DNA of 12,316 bases from JBCBKZ01 sp039026975 (GTDB lineage Bacteria; Bacteroidota; Bacteroidia; J057). The DNA lies in assembly GCA_039026975.1 (NCBI GenBank), contig JBCCLI010000181.1:1-12316 (forward strand), in the 5' to 3' direction. Under the pieces are notes generated by a model. It was not told the origin of the DNA. It made no database searches and was given only the letters and a program-made list of their open reading frames with translations. Both the position numbers and the translations under genes were made by a program. Shown here in pieces: positions 5,745-12,316 of this stretch. The first letter of the stretch is position 1. Every line of letters begins with the position of its first letter.

Positions 5745-5760
5745 AGTTACATATGAAACT
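5745..5760. promoter_or_regulatory. Probable MarR operator 2 (between marR and adaptor gene)
   Basis: AGTTACATATGAAACT is an inverted repeat in which 7 of 8 half-site positions pair. It agrees with operator 1 at 12 of 16 positions; together they give AGTTrCAwrTGwAACT. It begins 3 bases after the marR stop and ends 47 bases before the adaptor start. That suggests a second, MarR-controlled promoter for the efflux genes, although no clear -33/-7 pair was found in this 65-base gap. Confidence 0.55.
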
Positions 5761-5807
5761 GATTTTATGAGAAGCTAATTCAACAAAATATCCAATTTTT
5801 TAACCTT

Positions 5808-6974
5808 ATGACAACCAGACAAATTACCATAACGCTTGCAATCCTCCTCTTAGTAGTAGGGGCGGGAGGGTTTGCCTACTTGAGAAGCCAGAAAGCTCCT
5901 GCAGAGACCAAGCCCCCCACTAAAGGCGTAAAAATGGTCAAGGTGAGACAAGTGGAGAACCAGACTATTAAAACTGATATTTCTCTGACGGGAAGATTGG
6001 TAGCTAAACAGATGATTGAGGTATTTGCAGAAGTAAGTGGTCTGCTGATGCCAGATAATAATCGGTTTAAAGAGGGAAACTACTATAAAAAAGGGCAGGC
6101 GCTCATACAGATAGATGATAGAGAGCATCAGATGAATCTTTTGGCACAAAAGAGTAGCCTAATGAACCAGATTACCCTGATGCTACCAGATCTAAAGACA
6201 GACTATCCAGAGAGTTTTCCTAACTGGGAAGGCTATCTAAAGGAAATGGATATTAAAGAGACCCTTAGAGAACTCCCTGAGCCAGTCTCAGACCAGGAAC
6301 GCTATTTTGTCTCAGCTAAGAATATCTATAATCTTTACTATACGATTCAGAGCCTGGAAACACGCTCAGATAAATATCAAATCCAGGCCCCTTTTAATGG
6401 AGTAGTAACGGAAGCAAATATTTTTGAAGGAACCCTGGTAAGAAGTGGACAGAAGCTGGGAGAATTCATTAACCCCTATGTCTATGAATTAGAAGCTGCT
6501 GTAGATGTGAATGATATTTCCTTTTTTAAAATAGGAGATCAGGTTATTCTCACCTCTAATGACATGGTAGGAGAATGGAAAGGAAGAGTAAGTAGAATCA
6601 GTGACCGCATAGATCCTAATACCCAAACCCTACGTGTGTTTATTACTACCTCTGGAAAGCAACTGAAAGAAGGGATGTACTTGAATGCTTCCGTCCAGGG
6701 AAATATAGTAAAAGACGCGTTAGAGATTTCTCGTGCCTTACTCATCAATAATGACCAGGTATATGTAGTACAAGACTCCTTACTGAAGCTACAACAAGTA
6801 GAGCCCGTATTCATGGGGGCTAAATCAGCCATTGTAAAAGGGCTTGAAGGTGGAACTACTCTGGTAGATGAAAGTGTAGTAGGAGCCTATGAAGGCCTAA
6901 AAGTGGGTCCTTACAGAGAGGGAGAATCTACAGAATCTACCCCTGAAACTGAGGAAATAGCGGAAACCATTTAA
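5808..6974 (+). CDS. RND efflux periplasmic adaptor (membrane fusion protein)
   Basis: A 388-residue adaptor of the HlyD/AcrA type that joins the inner-membrane pump to the outer-membrane channel. One N-terminal membrane segment (ITITLAILLLVVGAGGFAYL, 6-25) has no lipobox cysteine, so it is probably an uncleaved anchor. The two halves of the lipoyl domain are at about 71-105 (EVFAEVSGLL...GQALIQIDD) and 190-220 (YQIQAPFNGVV...), with a helical hairpin between. That hairpin is interrupted by a Pro- and Trp-containing stretch (DYPESFPNWEGYLKEMD, 132-148). A beta-barrel (about 227-300) with RIDPNTQTLRVFI and a membrane-proximal domain follow. The tail (371-388) is Glu/Thr-rich and probably disordered. 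It is followed after 21 bases by the RND gene. No Shine-Dalgarno sequence is visible. Confidence 0.93.
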   Translation: MTTRQITITLAILLLVVGAGGFAYLRSQKAPAETKPPTKGVKMVKVRQVENQTIKTDISLTGRLVAKQMIEVFAEVSGLLMPDNNRFKEGNYYKKGQALIQIDDREHQMNLLAQKSSLMNQITLMLPDLKTDYPESFPNWEGYLKEMDIKETLRELPEPVSDQERYFVSAKNIYNLYYTIQSLETRSDKYQIQAPFNGVVTEANIFEGTLVRSGQKLGEFINPYVYELEAAVDVNDISFFKIGDQVILTSNDMVGEWKGRVSRISDRIDPNTQTLRVFITTSGKQLKEGMYLNASVQGNIVKDALEISRALLINNDQVYVVQDSLLKLQQVEPVFMGAKSAIVKGLEGGTTLVDESVVGAYEGLKVGPYREGESTESTPETEEIAETI

Positions 6975-6995
6975 TCACCCTCAAGACCAATAGAT

Positions 6996-9900
6996 ATGAA
7001 AAGACTGATTTCCTATTTCATTAAATATCCCATTTCTGCGGATGTTCTGGTAGTGGTGATTCTTTTGTTTGGCCTACTAGGACTGGTAAACCTAAGAAGT
7101 ACCTTTTTTCCTGAGAATGAAACTAAGCTGATTGCTGTAAGGACCATATATCCAGGTGCCTCTCCTGAGGAAGTAGAAGAAGGGATAGTAATAAAGATAG
7201 AGGATAATCTGAAAGGGCTTACAGGCATAGAGAGAGTAACCTCGGTTTCCAAGGAGGACCTGGGGTCTGTCATTGTAGAAATTAAGCGTGGCTATGATAT
7301 AGAGCTGCTGGTACAGGACGTGAAAAATGCAGTAGATCAGATCAATACCTTTCCAGATGGGATGGAATCCCCAGTAGTGTATAAGCAAGAGGTACTGACA
7401 GTAGCCCTCAATTTTGCAATTAGTGGAGACACAGACTTGCGGACCCTGAAAAGATTTGCGAGAAATATAGAAAGTGATCTGCTCACTAACCCTAAAATTT
7501 CTAAGGTAGAATTATCCGGTTTTCCCGAGGAAGAAATAGAGATAAGTGTGAGAGAAGCGGATTTGCGTGCATATAATTTGACCTTTGATCAGGTGGTGCA
7601 GGCTGTACGTGGCTCAAACATAGAACTGACGGGAGGTACGATTAAAGCGGAAAATGAAGAGCTACTGATCAGGGCTGACTCTAAGGGATATTATGCTAAA
7701 GAGTTTAATGACCTAATAGTAGCTACAGCACCTGATGGGAGGAGGGTATATCTGGAAGAAGTAGCCAGCATATCAGATAGGTGGGAGGATACTCCTAACC
7801 GAGTATATATAAATGGGAATCCAGGCGTAGCTATTAATGTCAGTAATACCATAGATGAGAATTTGCTTGATATTTCTACCGCCGTAGGTGAATATGTAGA
7901 GAAGTTCAATGAAGAAAATTCGATCGTTCAGGCAGTCATTATTAATGATGGGTCTGAAGTCTTGAACCAACGTATTGATCTGCTTACTGCAAATGGAGTT
8001 CTAGGGTTTATTTTTGTCCTGCTGATCCTGGCTATGTTTCTAAAAGTCCGTTTGGCCTTTTGGGTAGCTATAGCCATTCCCGTATCCTTTATGGGGATGT
8101 TTATGATGGCAGGTTTCTTCAGCGTGAGTATAAATGTGATCTCTCTTTTTGGGATGATACTTGTAATTGGGATACTGGTAGATGACGGGATCGTGATAGG
8201 AGAGAATATTTACAGGCGGTGGGAGAAAGGAGAAGATCCCTACACAGCTGCTATCAATGGAACTATGGAAGTGCTACCTGCTGTCTTGGGAGCCATCCTA
8301 ACTACTATGATAGCCTTTGGGAGCTTTATTTTCCTGGAAGGGATCACGGGAGATTTCTTTTCTGAGATGGCCGTGGTGGTAATTCTCACTTTGGGATTTT
8401 CTTTGGTGGAAGGGGCGTTTATTCTCCCTGCCCACATTTCGCATTCAAAAGACCTGGACAGAGAAGCCGCAGAAAAGCCCAATACAGGTTTATTAGCACC
8501 AGTCTGGAATACGCTGGGGAGAGTACAACAAGCCCTATGGGGATTCCTGGATTGGGCAAAGGACAAAGTATATGCACCCATCTTAAGGTTTTTGATGAAG
8601 AATGCGCTTTTAGGCTTTGCCATACCTATGGCTCTGCTCCTGATATCCTTTGGCTTGTTACAGGGAGGATTTGTGAAAACTACCATCTTCCCGGTTATAG
8701 AAAATGATTATGTAACCGTGAGCCTGAAAATGCCTTCAGGTACCCGTGAGCATGTCACAGAGAAATGGCTAGATTATATAGAAGAAGGAATATGGAGGGT
8801 GAATGAGGCTGAAAAAGCCAAGCGTGCTGACGGAAAAGATGTAGTTCTACTCAGCGCTAAAATTGTAGGGTCAGGGACTAATGAAGGTATACTCTCCGTC
8901 AGACTATTAGATACAGAAACGAGAAACAGTTCATCTTTGGCTGTAAGTGATGCCTTTAGAAAGGAAGTAGGCCCTATCCTGGAGGCAGAGAATTTATCAT
9001 ATGCAGTAGCTACTCCTTTTGGTGCGCCAGTGTCTATAGCTATTATGTCAGATAATCTGGACGTATTAGACTTGGCGGTGAATGAGGTGAAAGAAGAACT
9101 AGCAAAACTCTCAGACCTGCGAGATATCACAGACGGTAATCAGGAAGGCTTAAGAGAAGTGAACATACAGCTAAAAGAGAAAGCCCTCTTACTGGGACTG
9201 AATGAGCAGATCATTGCTAGTCAGGTGAGACAAGGCTTTTTTGGGGCAGAAGTCCAGCGCCTCCAAAGAGGGATAGATGAAGTAAAGGTGTGGGTAAGGT
9301 ATACAGAGGAAGACAGGTCCTCCATAGGAAAACTGGAAGATATGCGTATCCGCACTGCAGGCGGACAGACGTATCCATTGAGGGAGCTAGCTGATTTTGT
9401 CCCCACAAGAGGAGTGTTAGCTATTAACCGTTTGGATGGGAAGAGGGAAGTAAGGGTGGAAGCTGATATATCTTCTACAGATGTTTCCACCAGCGACGTG
9501 AATAATACCATTATAGAGGATATCATGCCGCCCATTTTGGCCAAGTATCCAGAGCTAAGTTTTTCCCTGGAAGGGCAAGTAAGGGAGAATGCCAAGACCA
9601 TAGAATCTTCCAAGACCGTCATCCCTATCGCTGTAGTCATGATGATTGTGATCATCATTCTCACCTTCAGGTCCTTTAACCAAACCATAGCTGTATTGGC
9701 AGTAATTCCGTTTGGGATGATAGGGGTAATCTGGGGACACTGGGGCTTCGATAAGCCCATCAGTTTATTCTCCATCCTGGGAATTTTTGCACTGGTAGGG
9801 ATCATCATTAATGATGCCCTGGTCCTGGTAAGTGCTTTCAATAACCTGATCAAAGAAGGAAAATCGTTTAATGAGGCTATTTATGAGGCGGGATTATCTC

Positions 9901-10241
9901 GTTTCCGTCCCATTTTCCTGACTTCTTTAACCACTATTGCGGGGCTGGCACCTTTGATTTTTGAGAAGAGCTTCCAGGCGCAGTTTCTGGTCCCTATGGC
10001 TATATCCGTAGCTTGTGGCTTAGCTGCTGCTACCGCTATTATCCTCCTGCTACTTCCCGTTATGCTGATCATTTTGAACCAGTATAAGACGTCAACCTTA
10101 AGCTTGTGGGAGAATGAGCGTATAGCTCCGGAAATGGTGGAATCTGCCCTGCCTGGGCGGAAGAAGAACTACTTCTTATGGACGGCAATTCCTGTAGCCG
10201 TAGGCTCTCTGTTTTTTATCATCAGCCAGTTATTTACCTAA
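6996..10241 (+). CDS. RND-family efflux transporter permease (AcrB-like)
   Basis: A 1081-residue proton-driven exporter of the AcrB/HAE type, inner membrane, working as a trimer. It has the duplicated layout: TM1 (14-32), large periplasmic loop, TM2-6 (about 333-480), TM7 (about 536-555), second periplasmic loop, and TM8-12 (about 873-1028). The proton-relay acids are Asp396-Asp397 in ILVDDGIVIGEN of TM4. At the TM10 position where AcrB has Lys940-Asn, this protein has Asn939-Asp940 (GIIINDALVLV), a form also seen in other RND clades. After TM12 comes a charged linker and an additional hydrophobic segment (YFLWTAIPVAVGSLFFIISQ, 1059-1078), a possible thirteenth helix. The substrate cannot be read from sequence; drugs, lipids or bile-like compounds are possible. 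The MarR gene upstream suggests toxic small molecules. Confidence 0.96.
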   Translation: MKRLISYFIKYPISADVLVVVILLFGLLGLVNLRSTFFPENETKLIAVRTIYPGASPEEVEEGIVIKIEDNLKGLTGIERVTSVSKEDLGSVIVEIKRGYDIELLVQDVKNAVDQINTFPDGMESPVVYKQEVLTVALNFAISGDTDLRTLKRFARNIESDLLTNPKISKVELSGFPEEEIEISVREADLRAYNLTFDQVVQAVRGSNIELTGGTIKAENEELLIRADSKGYYAKEFNDLIVATAPDGRRVYLEEVASISDRWEDTPNRVYINGNPGVAINVSNTIDENLLDISTAVGEYVEKFNEENSIVQAVIINDGSEVLNQRIDLLTANGVLGFIFVLLILAMFLKVRLAFWVAIAIPVSFMGMFMMAGFFSVSINVISLFGMILVIGILVDDGIVIGENIYRRWEKGEDPYTAAINGTMEVLPAVLGAILTTMIAFGSFIFLEGITGDFFSEMAVVVILTLGFSLVEGAFILPAHISHSKDLDREAAEKPNTGLLAPVWNTLGRVQQALWGFLDWAKDKVYAPILRFLMKNALLGFAIPMALLLISFGLLQGGFVKTTIFPVIENDYVTVSLKMPSGTREHVTEKWLDYIEEGIWRVNEAEKAKRADGKDVVLLSAKIVGSGTNEGILSVRLLDTETRNSSSLAVSDAFRKEVGPILEAENLSYAVATPFGAPVSIAIMSDNLDVLDLAVNEVKEELAKLSDLRDITDGNQEGLREVNIQLKEKALLLGLNEQIIASQVRQGFFGAEVQRLQRGIDEVKVWVRYTEEDRSSIGKLEDMRIRTAGGQTYPLRELADFVPTRGVLAINRLDGKREVRVEADISSTDVSTSDVNNTIIEDIMPPILAKYPELSFSLEGQVRENAKTIESSKTVIPIAVVMMIVIIILTFRSFNQTIAVLAVIPFGMIGVIWGHWGFDKPISLFSILGIFALVGIIINDALVLVSAFNNLIKEGKSFNEAIYEAGLSRFRPIFLTSLTTIAGLAPLIFEKSFQAQFLVPMAISVACGLAAATAIILLLLPVMLIILNQYKTSTLSLWENERIAPEMVESALPGRKKNYFLWTAIPVAVGSLFFIISQLFT

Positions 10242-10272
10242 TAAGACCATGTATTTTTTTGAATAGATCAGC

Positions 10273-11604
10273 ATGAAAAAATCAATCATACATACTGGGT
10301 GGGTAGTAGGAGTCCTCCTGCTAAGTACCCAGCTACTCCATGGGCAAGGGGCAGATACCCTCAACTTGGGGGATGCTATTGCCTTGGCCCTAAATAATAA
10401 CTATGGCATTCAGGTGGCGCGCTATGATGTGGAGATTAGTGAGAATAATGCTACTGCAGGGAACGCAGGCTTACTGCCGAGGCTAGATTTCAGTGCAGGC
10501 GCTAACTTTACAGAGAATAACCAGGAAGTGATTTTTGCTTCTCCAGAGTTTCCCCCTGTAGATACCATTGCGAGTAACGAGTCCCAAAATGCGGGGCTTA
10601 CGCTCAGCTATCGGGTATTTGATGGACTGGGAAATGTCAATAATTTCAAGGTATTCAAGTCCCAGGCAGCACTCTCCAGGGCACAGCTAAGATCAGTAGT
10701 AGAGGCTAATCTCACGCAGGTAATCAATGCCTACTATCAGATAGCCAGGCTGGAAGGGAATTATAGAATTCTTACCCAGACTATGTCCATTTCTAGAGAA
10801 AGGCTGAGTCGGGTGATGGACCAGCAGGAGTTTGGGGCAGCCAATAAATTAGCCGTGCTGAACGCAGAAGTAGACTTTAATACGGATAGCGTGAATATGG
10901 CTACTGCCTTTGTGAATCTGGATAATGCCAGGAGAGAGCTAAGTGTATTGGTAGGGATAGATCCTATCAGAAGGTATGGCGTGGAGGCTGAGGTGAGCTT
11001 CCAGACTGACTATGCCCTGGATGCAGTACTAGCGGATGCTGAGCAGAACAATGCTAACATGGAAGTAGCTTCCAAAAATCTGTACTTAGCTGAGCTCAAC
11101 TACAAAGTTAGTCAGTCAAGCTTTTTTCCCACTCTGGATTTGAATGCTTCTTATAATTATAGCAACCTTGAAAATGGGCCTGGTAACCTCCTTGCCCAGC
11201 AAACTGCTTTAGGATGGACAGTGGGTGCCAGCCTGAACTTCACCATTTTTGATGGATTCAGGAAGAGAACCCAATCCCAGAATGCCAAAATACAGGTAGA
11301 AAGTACCCGCTCTCGTATGGAAGAAACACAGGCTACCCTTAGGAAGGATGTCTTAAATGCCTACTATTCCTTTGTAAATAGCCTGAGAATCCTGGTATTG
11401 GAACAGAAAAGCTTAGAGGCAGCAGAGCTCAACTTTGAGCGTACAAGAGAAGTATTCAAGCTTGGTCAGGGCACTGCCACCCAATTCCGTGAAGCTCAGC
11501 TAAACTTACAGCGCGTCAAAAATCGTCTAAATGATCTACAGTATGACGTCAAGCTGGCTGAAACAGAACTTCAGCGTTTGAGTGGTAGGCTGATGAGTGA
11601 ATAG
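10273..11604 (+). CDS. TolC-family outer-membrane efflux channel
   Basis: A 443-residue outer-membrane factor with a Sec signal peptide (hydrophobic core WVVGVLLLSTQLL, probable cleavage after HG near residue 24). Two repeated OEP units are visible by eye: strand LSYRVFDGLGN (111-121) matches LNFTIFDGFRK (321-331), helix NAYYQIA (152-158) matches NAYYSFV (362-368), and FGAANKLAVLNAEVDFN (187-203) matches LGQGTATQFREAQLNLQ (397-413). The family forms a trimeric barrel plus long periplasmic helical tunnel that docks to the adaptor and RND pump. Here it is the last gene of the operon, 31 bases after the permease gene and followed by a terminator hairpin, so the tripartite pump is complete. Length is normal. 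Confidence 0.95.
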   Translation: MKKSIIHTGWVVGVLLLSTQLLHGQGADTLNLGDAIALALNNNYGIQVARYDVEISENNATAGNAGLLPRLDFSAGANFTENNQEVIFASPEFPPVDTIASNESQNAGLTLSYRVFDGLGNVNNFKVFKSQAALSRAQLRSVVEANLTQVINAYYQIARLEGNYRILTQTMSISRERLSRVMDQQEFGAANKLAVLNAEVDFNTDSVNMATAFVNLDNARRELSVLVGIDPIRRYGVEAEVSFQTDYALDAVLADAEQNNANMEVASKNLYLAELNYKVSQSSFFPTLDLNASYNYSNLENGPGNLLAQQTALGWTVGASLNFTIFDGFRKRTQSQNAKIQVESTRSRMEETQATLRKDVLNAYYSFVNSLRILVLEQKSLEAAELNFERTREVFKLGQGTATQFREAQLNLQRVKNRLNDLQYDVKLAETELQRLSGRLMSE

Positions 11605-11628
11605 AAAGTCATAGGTTAAAAAATAAGG

Positions 11629-11656
11629 GCGCCATTCCTATCATTGGGAATGGCGC
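11629..11656 (+). terminator. Strong hairpin terminator of the efflux operon
   Basis: GCGCCATTCC (11629-11638) and GGAATGGCGC (11647-11656) pair perfectly around an 8-base loop, 24 bases after the tolC-like stop. A-rich bases before (AAAAAATAA) and TATTTAT after can extend the pairing, so it may end transcription in both directions. There is no long uninterrupted T-run. Confidence 0.8.
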
Positions 11657-12020
11657 TATTTATGTGGGGAGGTAGGGTAAGCTAGTCCCAGGTATAAATT
11701 TAGCGGAGTAATTCCCTGGCTGGTAATTGGCACTTCAGGGCGGAAGACCTAGGCTGGCTTTCGGAATAGGCTACGGCTTGTTACAAGAAAATATGGTGCC
11801 TTACTTAGATTGGCTTATGTTATGGATTCTACTATCCTGACGTTAGTAGTTCCTAGCTTTAATCACTGCCACTTTCAGGGAAGTTTACACGTTCCGGTCT
11901 CCTCCGCACACAGAAGTGCCAACTTAGAAAGAGAACTTGCTACAGTATTACCTCAAAAGGCATTTTCTTACGTTTTGAAGAAAGATTTGTATGTTCATCT
12001 CATCATCCACTAAGAATCCC
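11657..12020. other. Gene-less stretch between efflux operon and protease gene
   Basis: About 360 bases in which I find no convincing gene, RNA or repeat. A 67-codon plus-strand open frame (11810-12013) has no recognisable motif and an unlikely composition. The only structure noted is a weak CCCTG/CAGGG pair (11714-11718 with 11736-11740). It should contain the promoter of the gene starting at 12021, but no clear -33/-7 pair stands out. Confidence 0.4.
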
Positions 12021-12316
12021 ATGAAATTCATCGCTCCATTTTCTTGTCTGCTTTCCTTAATTCTGCTTATGCTTAGCTCTACCTTCGCACAGACCCGGCA
12101 GAAAGCCTCTACTGTAAAAATTACCTGTACAGATGAATACGGCATGTCTGTGGAGGAGGGTGCAGGCCTTTTAGTAGGAGAGGATGAATCCTTTTATTAC
12201 GCCTTGACAGCTTTACATGTCTTAGAGGTGGGAGAATCACATAAAGTACAGCTCTACCAGGGGGTGAACGAATATGAGGCTGATATACTTCAGACGGCTC
12301 CTTCTCTGGATATCGC
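12021..12316 (+). CDS. Exported trypsin-like serine protease domain protein, N-terminal part, cut by window edge
   Basis: An open frame of 98 full codons runs to the window end. It starts with a clear signal peptide (MKFIAPFSCLLSLILLMLSS, cleavage probably after TFA at residue 23). The mature part reads like the first barrel of an S1-type (HtrA/trypsin-like) peptidase: VKITC, then GAGLLVG (48-54), YYALTALHVLE with the likely catalytic His, then YEADILQTAPSLDIA, whose Asp in LDIA fits the second triad residue. The serine would lie outside the window. The role in the cell cannot be told; export to the periplasm or surface is likely. There is no Shine-Dalgarno sequence. It could be a catalytically dead relative. 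Confidence 0.7.
   Translation, partial: MKFIAPFSCLLSLILLMLSSTFAQTRQKASTVKITCTDEYGMSVEEGAGLLVGEDESFYYALTALHVLEVGESHKVQLYQGVNEYEADILQTAPSLDI

Noticed and set aside
9221..9853. 210-codon minus-strand open frame inside the RND permease gene
   Set aside because: It is long but antisense to a fully conserved RND protein and has low-complexity composition (repeated Met/Ile/Ser), typical of a shadow frame.
11810..12013. 67-codon plus-strand open frame before the protease gene
   Set aside because: No motif, no homology I recognise, and no ribosome site; it probably is chance.

Overview
The window looks like chromosomal DNA of a member of the Bacteroidota, probably a Cytophagia-like lineage. The grounds are indirect: moderate GC, almost no Shine-Dalgarno sequences before otherwise clear genes, Bacteroidota-like protein sequences (glutaminyl-tRNA synthetase, RND efflux genes, IS200-like transposase), and a poor but recognisable TTTG/TAnnTTTG-type promoter. 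No rRNA, tRNA or CRISPR array was seen.

Left part (1-1306, minus strand): a methionine-synthesis operon controlled by a SAM-I riboswitch (aptamer 1160-1253). Its first gene encodes an OsmC-family protein. The second, overlapping it by 4 bases (ATGA), is metZ (O-succinylhomoserine sulfhydrylase), which runs off the left edge of the window.

Middle left (1531-2557): a mobile-DNA locus. A Y1/HUH transposase of the IS200 / REP-associated (RAYT) type lies at 2051-2512. A 65-66-bp twin-hairpin module (17-nt hairpin, 30-31-nt linker, 17-nt hairpin) occurs four times: three times on the minus strand at 1531-1854 and once on the plus strand at 1978-2043, ending 7 bases before the transposase start codon. 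A perfect 26-bp palindrome lies between the transposase and the convergent glnS.

Centre (2582-5189): glnS on the minus strand, then, divergently, a class I methyltransferase-fold protein with an apparent Sec signal peptide. The 175-bp gap between them holds an 11-bp perfect inverted repeat.

Right part (5280-11656, plus strand): a complete tripartite efflux operon: MarR-family regulator (TTG start), periplasmic adaptor, RND permease and TolC-like outer-membrane channel, with gaps of 65, 21 and 31 bases and a strong terminator hairpin after the last gene. Two related 16-bp inverted repeats, one just before marR and one between marR and the adaptor gene, look like operators of the MarR protein. 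At the right edge, after about 360 bases without a recognisable gene, an exported trypsin-like protease begins and is cut by the window end.
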